A stretch of 18,176 bases of DNA from CAIWCD01 sp043782365 (GCA_043782365.1 JAYWAO010000080.1:1-18176), one strand, 5' to 3'; positions 1 to 7,340 are shown, counted from the first letter of the stretch. The notes: a model not told the origin generated them from the letters alone. Made by a program: numbers and translations.

Positions 1-2214
1 GAGTTCCGCGAGCGGCGCGCGCGGTACGGCGGCTCGGTCTGGCTGCTGGAGCCGCACTTGAAGCAGGGCAAGGGAGGCCTGCGCGATCTGCAGGGCGCGC
101 TCTGGATCGCCCGGGCGCGGCACAAGGTCGCGGGGCTCGGCGAGGCAGGCGAGCGCGGCCTGATCCCAGGCCGCGAGCTGCACACCGTGCGGGCCGCCCG
201 CGACCTGCTCTGGCGGCTGCGCAACGAGCTGCACGTGGTCACTGGCAGGCGCGACGACCGGCTCACTTTCGATAACCAACGCAAGCTGGCCGCCTCGCTC
301 GGCTACCAGGACACCGGGACCGAGCTGGGCGTCGAGCGGCTGATGCGCGAGGCGTACACCGCGCTGCAGGAGGTCGCGCGCGCCTCCGACGCGCTGATCG
401 ATCGCTGCGCGGTGGAGGATGCGCCCAAGCAGTCGGCCGCGGCGGGGCTGGGGCTCGGCGCGGCGCTCTCGGCGGGCCTGGGGCTCGTCAGGCGGCGGCC
501 TCCGCAGGCGAAGCCCATCGACGGCGCCTTCAAGCTCTGGAACGGCAGGGTCACCGTCGCCGACAAGGACGTCTTCGCCAGGCGGCCCGCCGACCTGGTG
601 CGCATCTTCGCGGTGGCCGAGACCTACGACGCCCCCATCTACAGCTACGCGCGCGACCTCCTGCTCTCGGAGCTGCACCGCCTCGAGCAGCAGCTGGCGG
701 CCGACCGCGAGGCCCACTTCGAGCTCTGGCAGCTCCTCACCCGCGACGGCAGCGAGGGCGCGCAGCTGGTGCCGATGCACGAGCTGGGAGTGCTCGGCGC
801 GGTGGTCCCGGAGCTGGGCCGGCTGCGGGCGCGGGCGCAGCACAGTCTATACCATGTCTATACGGTCGATACCCACACCGTCTTCGCCGTCCAGCGGCTC
901 TGCCGGCTGCGGGCGAACGTGCTGCAAGAAGAGGAGCCCGAGCTCACCCGCATCATCCGCGCGCTGCAGCGGCCGCTCCCGCTCATGCTGGGCCTGCTCT
1001 TCCACGATCTGGGCAAGGGGCTGGGCGGCGACCACTCGCGGCGCGGCGCGGAGATGGCCTTTGCCTACGCGGCCCGCTCCGGGCTCGACCCCAATGACGC
1101 CGCGGAGATGGGCTGGCTCGTCGGCGAGCATTTGACGATGAGCCTGATCTCGCAGCGGCGCGACCTCGAGGACCCCGAGCTGATCGCCGAGTTCGCCCGC
1201 TCCTGCGGCACCGTCGAGCGGCTGGAGATGATGTACCTGCTCACCTACGCCGACATGGCCTCGGTCTCGGCGGAGAACTGGAATGCGTGGAAGGCCGGCC
1301 TGCTGCGCACGCTCTACGAGCGGGCCCGCGTGGCGCTGCTCACCCATGACGCAGAGGCCCCGTCCCACGAGAAGGTGCTGGAGGCCCGCCGCGAGCACCT
1401 CGCCGCGCAGCTCGCGCCCCGGCTGCAGGCGCAGGGTGAGCCGCCGCTGCCGGGGAGACCGCGCAGCCCCGGCGCGCCGCAGCCCGGAGGCCCGGTGCAG
1501 CTCGCGCACGAGTTCGTCAACGCGGCGCCCGAGCGTTACCTCGCCACCGTGCGGCCCGACGACGCCGCCCGTCACCTCGAGCTCTGGCTGCAGGCGCGCC
1601 GCTCCGGGTTTGCCTCCGAGCTGCGCCGGCCGGCCTCGGGTGAGGCGGAGCTGACGCTGCTCGCGCCTGACCGGCCCGGCCTGCTGGCGCTCTTCGCGGC
1701 CGCGCTCGCGGCTTCGGGCATCGACGTGCTCGCCGCCGAGGCGCATACACTTGCGGGCGGCGTCGCGCTCGACCGTTTCGTGGTGCGCGAGCCCGGCGGC
1801 GGCGCGCCCGCGCAGGGCCGCTGGGAGAACGCCAAGGCCGACCTGCTCAAGCTGCTCTCGGGCGCCGACGACCCCGGCAAGCTGGTCAACCGCAAGCTGC
1901 GGCGCGCGGCCTTCGGGAGCGCGCAGCCGGCGGTCCGCACCAAGCTGCGCACCGACAACGTCTCGTCGCGCGGCTTTACCGTGCTCGACGTGATGGCGCA
2001 GGACCGTCCCGGCCTGCTCTTCGCGATCGCCGAGGCGCTGCGGGAGGCGGGCGTGTCGATCGGGCTGGCGCGGGTGGCCACCGAGGGCAACCGGGCCACC
2101 GACGCCTTCTACCTGAGCGACGAGCGCGCGGGCGGCGGGAAGCTGACCTCGGACGCGCGGATGGCCGAGGTGGAGCGCGCGGTGCAGGAGGCGATCGACC
2201 GGCTGCCTGTGTAG
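1..2214 (+). CDS. glnD: Bifunctional uridylyltransferase/uridylyl-removing enzyme GlnD (5'-truncated)
   Basis: GlnD adds UMP to PII signal proteins when nitrogen is low and removes it when glutamine is high, so it is the cytoplasmic nitrogen sensor. The frame is open from base 1 to the TAG at 2212-2214 (737 codons seen). A full-length GlnD is usually about 880-950 residues, so the start and the catalytic front of the nucleotidyltransferase domain lie outside the window. Visible in order, by window codon: the nucleotidyltransferase end with LEPHLKQGKGGLRDL (codons 16-30); an HD hydrolase domain with YHVYTVDTHT near codon 284 and the HD pair at codons 335-336 (FHDLGKG); and two ACT domains with APDRPGLL near codon 556 and AQDRPGLL near codon 666, the expected glutamine-sensing pair. 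The TTG at 58 lies inside a conserved motif and is not the real start. The next gene begins 70 bp downstream. Identification is secure; only the 5' end is missing. Confidence 0.95.
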   Translation, partial: EFRERRARYGGSVWLLEPHLKQGKGGLRDLQGALWIARARHKVAGLGEAGERGLIPGRELHTVRAARDLLWRLRNELHVVTGRRDDRLTFDNQRKLAASLGYQDTGTELGVERLMREAYTALQEVARASDALIDRCAVEDAPKQSAAAGLGLGAALSAGLGLVRRRPPQAKPIDGAFKLWNGRVTVADKDVFARRPADLVRIFAVAETYDAPIYSYARDLLLSELHRLEQQLAADREAHFELWQLLTRDGSEGAQLVPMHELGVLGAVVPELGRLRARAQHSLYHVYTVDTHTVFAVQRLCRLRANVLQEEEPELTRIIRALQRPLPLMLGLLFHDLGKGLGGDHSRRGAEMAFAYAARSGLDPNDAAEMGWLVGEHLTMSLISQRRDLEDPELIAEFARSCGTVERLEMMYLLTYADMASVSAENWNAWKAGLLRTLYERARVALLTHDAEAPSHEKVLEARREHLAAQLAPRLQAQGEPPLPGRPRSPGAPQPGGPVQLAHEFVNAAPERYLATVRPDDAARHLELWLQARRSGFASELRRPASGEAELTLLAPDRPGLLALFAAALAASGIDVLAAEAHTLAGGVALDRFVVREPGGGAPAQGRWENAKADLLKLLSGADDPGKLVNRKLRRAAFGSAQPAVRTKLRTDNVSSRGFTVLDVMAQDRPGLLFAIAEALREAGVSIGLARVATEGNRATDAFYLSDERAGGGKLTSDARMAEVERAVQEAIDRLPV

Positions 2215-2284
2215 CGGCTTTGCAACTTTTCGGACGCTGCGCTTCGCCGCGGCTGAATACTTCTCCAAACGGCCTTCCGGCACG

Positions 2285-2920
2285 ATGATGCCCCCTGTGT
2301 CCAAGCACGCGCCCATCCAGGAGGTCGATCCCCGCTACCCGCAGCCGCGCCACATCCAGCGCGCGGTGGCGTTGCTGGAGGCGGGCGGCATCGTCGCCTA
2401 CCCGACGGACACGTACTTCGCGATCGGCTGCGACTTCACCCAGCGCAAGGCCGTCGAGCGGATGGCCTCGTTCAAGCGGCGCGACGACAAGAAGCCGTTC
2501 AGCATCCTCTGCGCCGACCTCGCCGACGTGGCGCGCTGGGCGATCGTCGGCAACGAGACTTATCGAATCTTGAAGCGCCTCGCGCCGGGCCCCTACACCT
2601 TCGTGCTCAACGCCACCCGCGAGGTGCCCCGCACCGCGCTCACCAAGCAGCGCTCGGTGGGCATCCGCGTGCCCGACGCGCCGGTGGCCCAGGCCCTGGT
2701 GCACGCGCTCGGCCGGCCGCTTGCGACCACCAGCGCCGCGCTGCCCGAGCACGAAGAGCCCTTCGACGCAGACGAGGTGCAGCAGCAGCTGGGGCACCTG
2801 ATCGACCTCATCCTCGACGGCGGCGCCACGCTCAACGAGCCGTCCACCGTGCTCGACTTGACGGGGCCCACGCCGATCGTGCTGCGCGAGGGCAAGGGCT
2901 CCGTCGAGGGTCTGCTGTGA
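2285..2920 (+). CDS. YrdC-domain protein of the YciO/Sua5 family (threonylcarbamoyl-AMP synthase-like)
   Basis: This 211-residue protein is close to one YrdC domain in length and has no Sua5 C-terminal domain. Family proteins make threonylcarbamoyl-AMP for the t6A tRNA modification. Seen in sequence: YPTDTYFAIGC (the YPTD nucleotide site), FKRRDDKKPFSIL (K/R-rich substrate motif), SVGIRVPDAPVAQAL, and PSTVLDLTGPTPIVLREG near the C-terminus. The KPFSIL pattern, the PGPYTFVL segment and TTSAALPE in place of the TSAN of YrdC/Sua5 resemble E. coli YciO, a paralogue reported to have weak activity in t6A synthesis. A housekeeping t6A role is therefore not certain. The start is uncertain: ATG at 2285, ATG at 2288 and GTG at 2297 are all in frame, and no clear Shine-Dalgarno sequence precedes any of them. 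The stop overlaps the next start by four bases (GTGA), so it is probably translated together with the recombinase. Confidence 0.85.
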   Translation: MMPPVSKHAPIQEVDPRYPQPRHIQRAVALLEAGGIVAYPTDTYFAIGCDFTQRKAVERMASFKRRDDKKPFSILCADLADVARWAIVGNETYRILKRLAPGPYTFVLNATREVPRTALTKQRSVGIRVPDAPVAQALVHALGRPLATTSAALPEHEEPFDADEVQQQLGHLIDLILDGGATLNEPSTVLDLTGPTPIVLREGKGSVEGLL

Positions 2921-3969
2921 TCACCCGCTCGCCGCACACCGGAGGCTTGGTGCACGTACAGGTCCCCGAGGCTGCGCCTGCGGTGCAGCGCACCTCGCTC
3001 CCGCCGCCGCCGCGCCGCTCCGCGCCACCGCCAGCGCAGCCCGCTCCCGACGTGCCCGCCCAGCCCCAGCGCGCTCCCGACGCGCTCGACCAGGCGCTCG
3101 ACCTCTACCTGTCCCACCTGCGTGTCGAGCGTGGGCTGCTCCCGGCCACGCTGGATGCGTACGCGCGCGATCTCGTCGAGTACCTCGGGTGGCTGCGCGA
3201 GGACGGCCACCAGTCGATGGCCGACGTCACCGAGCCCACCGTCGTGCGCCACCTCGGCGCCCTTCAAGAGCGCGGGCTCTCGCGGGCGAGCCAGGCGCGG
3301 CACCTCGCGGCGCTGCGCGGACTGCACAAGTTCGCCGCCGCGGAGGGGTTGTCGGCTGCCGATCCCGCCGCCCAGGTCGAGGCCACGCGCGGAGAGCGGC
3401 CGCTGCCCAACTTCCTCGGCGTCATCGAGGTGGATCGGCTGCTCGAGACGCCGGACGCCAAGAGCGCGCCCGGCGCGCGCGACAAGGCGATGCTGGAGCT
3501 GCTCTACGCGAGCGGCCTGCGCGTGAGCGAGCTGGTGGCGCTGCCGATGGCCGCGGTCGATCTGCGCACGGGCCTCTTGCGGGTGCGGGGCAAGGGCTCG
3601 AAGGAGCGCGTGGTGCCGGTGGGTGAGCGCGCGCAGGAGGCGCTCGCGTACTACCTCCAAGAGTCGCGGCCGCAGATGCTGGGCGCGCGGCAAAGCCGGG
3701 ATCTGTTCATCACGCCGCGCGGCACCAAGATGACGCGGCAGGGGTTTTGGAAGCTGCTCGCGCGGTATGCGCGCGGCGCGGGGATCACCGCGCGGGTGAC
3801 GCCGCACACGCTGCGCCACTCCTTCGCGACGCACCTGCTCGAGCGCGGCGCCGACCTGCGCGCGGTGCAGGCGATGCTCGGGCACGCGGACATCACCACC
3901 ACGCAGATCTACACGCACGTGGATCGCGAGCGGATGAAGGTGATCCTCGCGCGGCACCCGCGCGCGTAG
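2917..3969 (+). CDS. xerD: Site-specific tyrosine recombinase, XerC/XerD type
   Basis: Xer recombinases resolve chromosome dimers at dif during division. The complete tyrosine-recombinase set is visible (numbered from GTG 2917): R202 (SGLRVSEL), K226 (GKGSKERVVPV), H297-x-x-R300 (HTLRHSFATHLL), H323 (MLGHADI) and the nucleophile Y332 (IYTHV). The core-binding SAM-like domain begins near residue 50 (LDQALDLYLSHLRVERG). The core is about 300 residues, the usual Xer size. An extra N-terminal segment of roughly 45 residues is Pro/Ala-rich and probably disordered. It depends on the GTG start, which overlaps the preceding TGA (GTGA); in-frame TTG 2947 or GTG 2950 would shorten the extension but not remove it. 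XerD is preferred over XerC from general resemblance only, and no dif site was found here. It is not obviously part of an integrative element, since the neighbours are housekeeping genes. Confidence 0.85.
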   Translation: MITRSPHTGGLVHVQVPEAAPAVQRTSLPPPPRRSAPPPAQPAPDVPAQPQRAPDALDQALDLYLSHLRVERGLLPATLDAYARDLVEYLGWLREDGHQSMADVTEPTVVRHLGALQERGLSRASQARHLAALRGLHKFAAAEGLSAADPAAQVEATRGERPLPNFLGVIEVDRLLETPDAKSAPGARDKAMLELLYASGLRVSELVALPMAAVDLRTGLLRVRGKGSKERVVPVGERAQEALAYYLQESRPQMLGARQSRDLFITPRGTKMTRQGFWKLLARYARGAGITARVTPHTLRHSFATHLLERGADLRAVQAMLGHADITTTQIYTHVDRERMKVILARHPRA

Positions 3970-4020
3970 GGGCGACTGGTTCAGAGGCAGAGCCTGACCG
4001 GCGGCTTCAGCGTCGCCCCT
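3968..4020 (+). terminator. Long stem-loop at the end of xerD; possible terminator or structured RNA
   Basis: AGGGGCGAC (3968-3976) and GTCGCCCCT (4012-4020) are perfect reverse complements. The bases between them can also fold: GGC-AGA-GCC near 3986-3994 flanked by TCA/TGA and GG/CC pairs. The left arm overlaps the last bases of the xerD stop codon. No run of T follows, so a classical intrinsic terminator is not shown. A GC-only terminator, an mRNA 3'-end stabiliser or another structured RNA would all fit. Confidence 0.4.
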
Positions 4021-4087
4021 GCTAGCCCCCTCCGCTCCCGGACTCCTCATCGGCAGTTGCCGGGGGACGCGGCGCTGGCCGCGGGCC

Positions 4088-4111
4088 CGTGCGCGGACAC
4101 GTGCGCGGACA
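4088..4111 (+). repeat. Tandem direct repeat, two 12-bp copies
   Basis: CGTGCGCGGACA occurs twice back to back at 4088-4099 and 4100-4111 with no mismatch. The second copy supplies the left arm of the hairpin that follows. It lies in the xerD-trpS gap, outside any convincing gene. Confidence 0.8.
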
Positions 4112-4128
4112 GGTGCTTGTCCCCGCGC
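4103..4128 (+). repeat. REP-like hairpin upstream of trpS
   Basis: GGACA (4107-4111) and TGTCC (4118-4122) pair around a 6-base loop. GCGC (4103-4106) pairs with GCGC (4125-4128) across a CC bulge. Short GGGGACA...TGTCCCC palindromes of this style are found as dispersed intergenic repeats in various bacteria, so this may be one member of such a family. Only one full copy is in the window, so dispersal cannot be shown here. The right arm overlaps the -35 box of the predicted trpS promoter. Confidence 0.5.
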
Positions 4129-4145
4129 CTCACACCCGCTATAAA
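4117..4145 (+). promoter_or_regulatory. Predicted sigma70-type promoter for the trpS-scpAB operon
   Basis: TTGTCC (4117-4122, four of six matches to TTGACA) is separated by exactly 17 bp from TATAAA (4140-4145, five of six matches to TATAAT). Transcription would begin near 4152, giving a leader of about 39 nt before the ATG at 4191. It is the best sigma70-like pair noticed by eye in this GC-rich window. The -35 box lies in the right arm of the 4103-4128 hairpin. Confidence 0.55.
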
Positions 4146-4180
4146 CCCTTCCTTTTTCCAACGCGCGGCGTGAGCCGCCC

Positions 4181-4184
4181 GGAG
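4181..4184 (+). promoter_or_regulatory. Ribosome binding site that decides the trpS start
   Basis: GGAG ends six bases before ATG 4191. It supports this ATG over the in-frame upstream start at 4089, which lies before the predicted promoter and would add 34 non-conserved residues. Confidence 0.65.
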
Positions 4185-4190
4185 TCTTTC

Positions 4191-5237
4191 ATGCCCGAAT
4201 CCACTGGCGCGCCCACGCCGCCTGCCGCTCCCGCCGCCCGCCGCGAGCCCAAGCGGATCGTCTCGGGGATGCGCCCCACGGGGAAGCTCCACCTCGGCCA
4301 CTTCCAGGGCGCGATCAAGAACTGGATCGCCCTCTCGCAGAAGGCCGAGTGCTTCTTCTTCTCGGCCGACTGGCACGCCCTCACCACCGACTACGGCGAC
4401 CCCTCGAAGATCGAGGCCGCCACCCGCGACATGTTCGCCGACTGGATCGCCTGCGGGCTCGATCCGGAGAAGGTCACGCTCTTCGTCCAGAGCCGCGTCA
4501 AGCAGCACGCGGAGCTCTACCTGCTGCTCTCGATGATCGCCCCGCTCGGCTGGCTGGAGCGCGTGCCCACCTTCAAGGAGCAGCAGGAGCAGCTGCGCGA
4601 GAAGGACCTCGCCACCCTTGGCTTCCTCGGCTACCCCGTGCTGCAGACCGCCGACGTCGCCATCTACGGCGCCGACGCCGTCCCGGTGGGCCAGGATCAA
4701 GTGTCACACTTGGAGCTCGCCCGCGAGCTGGTGCGGCGCTTCAACCACCTCTACGGCAAGGGCAAGCCGGTGCTGGTCGAGCCGGCCGCGTACCTCACCG
4801 AGGTGCCGAAGATCCTCGGGCTCGACGGGCGGAAGATGTCCAAGAGCTACCACAACGCCATCGAGCTGGGCGAGGACCCCGAGTCGGCGCGCAAGCGCAT
4901 CATGGTGGCAGTGACCGATCCGGCGCGCGTGCGGCGCACCGACCCGGGCCACCCGGAGGTGTGCGCGATCTACTACCTCCACCGCGCCTACAGCCCCCCG
5001 GAGACGATCGCGCGCGTCGAGACCGAGTGCCGCAGCGCGGGCATCGGCTGCGTCGACTGCAAGAAGCTGCTCTTGACGAGCCTGCTCCCTGCGCTCGAGC
5101 AGCACCGCGCGCGCCGCGCCGAGCTCGACCGCAACCCGGCCCGCATCGACGAGCTGGTGCAGCTCGGCACCCGCAAGGCCAGCCTGGTGGCCGAGAAGAC
5201 GATGGAGCAGGTCCGCGCCGCGATGTCGTTGGGCTAG
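4191..5237 (+). CDS. trpS: Tryptophanyl-tRNA synthetase
   Basis: Class I aminoacyl-tRNA synthetase that charges tRNA-Trp in the cytoplasm. From ATG 4191 it is 348 residues, close to the usual 330-350 for bacterial TrpS. The class I signatures are intact: HLGH at residues 34-37 (the HIGH box, preceded by GMRPTGKL) and KMSKS at 215-219. Other family segments seen are FFFSADWHALTT, GFLGYPVLQTADVAIYGAD, VPVGQDQVSHLELARELVRRF and PKILGLDGR. The start is set by a GGAG six bases upstream; the first ~20 residues are Pro/Ala-rich and not conserved. It heads a tight run of genes, with scpA beginning five bases after its stop. No Trp-codon-rich leader peptide or T-box-like element was seen upstream, so attenuation by tryptophan is not suggested. 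A 15-bp perfect palindrome lies inside the gene at 4698-4712. Confidence 0.96.
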   Translation: MPESTGAPTPPAAPAARREPKRIVSGMRPTGKLHLGHFQGAIKNWIALSQKAECFFFSADWHALTTDYGDPSKIEAATRDMFADWIACGLDPEKVTLFVQSRVKQHAELYLLLSMIAPLGWLERVPTFKEQQEQLREKDLATLGFLGYPVLQTADVAIYGADAVPVGQDQVSHLELARELVRRFNHLYGKGKPVLVEPAAYLTEVPKILGLDGRKMSKSYHNAIELGEDPESARKRIMVAVTDPARVRRTDPGHPEVCAIYYLHRAYSPPETIARVETECRSAGIGCVDCKKLLLTSLLPALEQHRARRAELDRNPARIDELVQLGTRKASLVAEKTMEQVRAAMSLG

Positions 5238-5242
5238 CAGCC

Positions 5243-6229
5243 GTGGCCGCAGACCCTTCAAAGGATTCGGTTACCGACTCACCCGAGCGGGCTCCCGCGC
5301 CCGCGGCCGTTGTCGGGGCTGCCGCGGAGTCGGCGCGGGTGGCCGCGCCCGCCGCGGACGCGTCTGCGGCCATCCCCCCGCAGGGCCCGGCGCAGGGCTC
5401 GCTCGTCGTCGACGGCGAGAAGCTCGAAGTCCCGCAGGGCGCCGAGGCGCTGGTGCTCCGGCTCCCGCAGTTCGAGGGCCCGCTCGACCTCCTGCTGTCG
5501 CTGATCCAGGAGCACAAGCTCGACATCTTCGACATCCCGATCTCCTGGGTGACCGACCGATATATTGAATTTATCGAAGTCGCCCGGCTGATGAACATCG
5601 ACCTGGCCGGCGAGTACCTCTTGATGGCGGCGACGCTCGCCCACATCAAGTCGAAGATGCTGCTCCCGCGCGAGCAGGTGGCTGACGTCCCCGACGGAGA
5701 GCCCGGCCCCGACCCGCGCGAAGAGCTGGTCCGCCGGCTGCTCGAGTTCCAGAAGTACAAGGACGCCGCGAAGCTGATCAGCCGGCTGCCGATGCTCGGC
5801 CGCGACTCGTTCACCCGGCGCGCGCGCGAAGAGCTGCCGCTGTCGCCGGACGAGGTGGCGTGGCTGAAGTCGCCCGAGCTCTCGGTGTACCGGCTGATCG
5901 AGCTCTTCGCGAAGCTGCTCAAGGACCGCAAGATCGAGATCGCTCACGAGGTCTTCATGGAGCGTCTCTCGATCGGCGACCGCATCGCCACCATCACCGA
6001 CCGGCTCCGCGAGGGGCTCCGCGTGACCTTCACCTCGCTCTTCGAAGACCTGGTCGCGGCGGGCGACAAGCACCGCATCGTGCCGACCTTCCTGGCCGTG
6101 CTGGAGATGACCAGGCTCAAGCTGATCCGCGTGCACCAGCCGGATCCGTACGGCGAGATCTACCTCTCGCGCACCGACGCGCTCTTGGCGGCCGGGGCGG
6201 AAGGAGTGTCCGTTGACTACCGAGGGTAG
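5243..6229 (+). CDS. scpA: Segregation and condensation protein A (kleisin ScpA)
   Basis: ScpA is the kleisin that bridges the SMC dimer and recruits ScpB in the bacterial condensin complex, which organises and segregates the chromosome. From GTG 5243 the protein is 328 residues, against about 240-270 for typical ScpA. The core begins near residue 70 with LRLPQFEGPLDLLLSLIQEHKLDIFDIPI, a hallmark of the family (FEGPLDLLL), followed by NIDLAGEYLLMAATLAHIKSKMLLP and a C-terminal winged-helix part (VPTFLAVLEMTRLKLIRV). The first ~65 residues are Ala/Pro-rich and probably disordered. GTG 5243 is chosen because it lies five bases after the trpS stop; it has no clear Shine-Dalgarno sequence, and GTG 5339 is an alternative. 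The 3' end overlaps scpB by 17 bases. A local AT-rich palindrome sits at 5558-5576. Confidence 0.93.
   Translation: MAADPSKDSVTDSPERAPAPAAVVGAAAESARVAAPAADASAAIPPQGPAQGSLVVDGEKLEVPQGAEALVLRLPQFEGPLDLLLSLIQEHKLDIFDIPISWVTDRYIEFIEVARLMNIDLAGEYLLMAATLAHIKSKMLLPREQVADVPDGEPGPDPREELVRRLLEFQKYKDAAKLISRLPMLGRDSFTRRAREELPLSPDEVAWLKSPELSVYRLIELFAKLLKDRKIEIAHEVFMERLSIGDRIATITDRLREGLRVTFTSLFEDLVAAGDKHRIVPTFLAVLEMTRLKLIRVHQPDPYGEIYLSRTDALLAAGAEGVSVDYRG
6201..6206 (+). promoter_or_regulatory. Ribosome binding site fixing the TTG start of scpB
   Basis: AAGGAG lies inside the end of scpA, six bases before TTG 6213. No ATG or GTG is available in the scpB frame nearby, so this strong site is the main reason to accept the rare start codon. 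Confidence 0.7.
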
Positions 6230-7340
6230 CGATGAGCCCGAGAAGCCGGCGGAGCGCGCCGACGCTGGAGTTGCCACCGCAGGGGCCGCGGCGGCGCAGG
6301 CCGCGCCGGCCGCGCTGGAAGGGGAGGGTGCTCCAGTGAAGGACGACGCCACCGGCTCGCTGTTCCCCAACGCCGCCGCGCTCGCGCTGGCCGGAAAGCC
6401 CGCGCCCGAAGCGGTGGCCGGCCCAGGGCCCGACGGCCAGCGCAAGAGCGACGAGCAGGAGCTGCAGGACGCCGCGCTCGACGACCTCAAGCTGCTCGCC
6501 GAGGCCGCGCGCTTCGCCAGCCCGCAGCGCGTCCAGCAGGTCTTGGAGGCGATCCTCTTCTCCGCCGAGAAGCCGCTCGACGTGTCGCAGATGATGGACG
6601 CGACCCAGTTCACCAGGGACCAGGTCGAGGCGGGCGTCGCCGGGCTCACCAAGGCGTACACGGAGCGCACCGGCGGCGTGGTCGTCGCCGATCTCGGCGG
6701 CCGCTGGCAGCTGCGCACCGAGCCGCAGGTGGGCGCCTACGTGCGGCGGATGCTGCAGGTGAAGCCGATGAGGCTGACCCGCGCCGCGCTGGAGGCGCTG
6801 GCGATCATCGCCTACCGCCAGCCGATCACCAGGCCCGAGATGGAGGACCTGCGCGGCGTCGACTGCGGCGCGGTCACCAAGGCCCTGCTGGAGCGCAAGC
6901 TGGTGCGCATCCTCGGCAAGAAGGATGAGCCCGGACGGCCGCTGATCTATGGCACCACCAAGGAGTTCCTCGAGCTGTTCAACTTGCGCGACCTGACGCA
7001 GCTTCCGACGCTGCGCGAGTTCCAGGAGCTCTCCGAGGAGAGCCGGAAGATCGTCGAAGAGGAGCACCCCGCAGCTGGCGTCCCGGCGGTCGCGGGCCTC
7101 ACCGAGCTGGCGCACGACCCTGCGGTGGAGGCGAAGCAGCAGGCCGCGCTGGTCGAGTCCGACGCCGCGCTCGAGCAGCTGGAGAAGGCGATGGGCCACG
7201 CCGAGGAGCAGCACAAGGTGGTGGCCGCGGTGCTCGACCCGCCGAAGCCGCCCGACGCGGGCGTTGGGCCCAGCGCGCCGCCGCCCATTACCGAAGCAGT
7301 TACCGACCAAGCAGCAGCAGCCCCGAAGGCAGGTGTGTGA
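6213..7340 (+). CDS. scpB: Segregation and condensation protein B (ScpB)
   Basis: ScpB is a double winged-helix protein that dimerises and binds ScpA in the SMC condensin complex. The predicted product is 375 residues, much longer than the usual ~180-220. The conserved core lies at about residues 105-285: VQQVLEAILFSAEKPLDV, then TRAALEALAIIAYRQPITRPEM (the second winged helix, with the diagnostic IAYRQPITR), and RPLIYGTTKEFLELF. An N-terminal extension of about 100 residues and a C-terminal extension of about 90 residues are rich in Ala, Pro, Glu and Gln. TTG 6213 is the chosen start because AAGGAG stands six bases before it. The gene overlaps scpA by 17 bases, and its TGA shares one base with the ATG of the next gene (TGATG). 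Overlap on both sides implies coupled translation. Confidence 0.93.
   Translation: MTTEGSDEPEKPAERADAGVATAGAAAAQAAPAALEGEGAPVKDDATGSLFPNAAALALAGKPAPEAVAGPGPDGQRKSDEQELQDAALDDLKLLAEAARFASPQRVQQVLEAILFSAEKPLDVSQMMDATQFTRDQVEAGVAGLTKAYTERTGGVVVADLGGRWQLRTEPQVGAYVRRMLQVKPMRLTRAALEALAIIAYRQPITRPEMEDLRGVDCGAVTKALLERKLVRILGKKDEPGRPLIYGTTKEFLELFNLRDLTQLPTLREFQELSEESRKIVEEEHPAAGVPAVAGLTELAHDPAVEAKQQAALVESDAALEQLEKAMGHAEEQHKVVAAVLDPPKPPDAGVGPSAPPPITEAVTDQAAAAPKAGV

Noticed and set aside
2215..2284. Promoter between glnD and the YciO-type gene
   Set aside because: TTGCAA at 2220-2225 and AATACT at 2256-2261 are about 30 bp apart, too far for a sigma70 pair, and nothing better is present.
847..2316. 489-codon minus-strand open frame
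   Set aside because: Antisense to the clearly conserved HD and ACT domains of glnD; no recognisable motif.
2917..3969. Xer gene as the integrase of a mobile element with nearby att sites
   Set aside because: Neighbours are housekeeping genes, composition is uniform and no att-like direct repeats flank the gene.
2593..4161. 522-codon minus-strand open frame
   Set aside because: It lies antisense to the YciO-type and Xer genes, both of which have complete family motifs; its translation is Arg-rich and featureless.
4089..4190. 34-residue N-terminal extension of TrpS
   Set aside because: It starts upstream of the predicted promoter, crosses the hairpin and has no conservation; ATG 4191 has a well-placed GGAG.
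3970..4190. Tryptophan-dependent leader (attenuator or T-box) before trpS
   Set aside because: No run of TGG codons in a short ORF and no T-box-like sequence was found; the hairpins present do not form a terminator with a T run.
4349..5242. Upstream extension of the ScpA frame through trpS
   Set aside because: This part reads as low-complexity Arg/Pro/Ala in the wrong frame of trpS. Real ScpA sequence begins only after the trpS stop, so the start was moved to GTG 5243.
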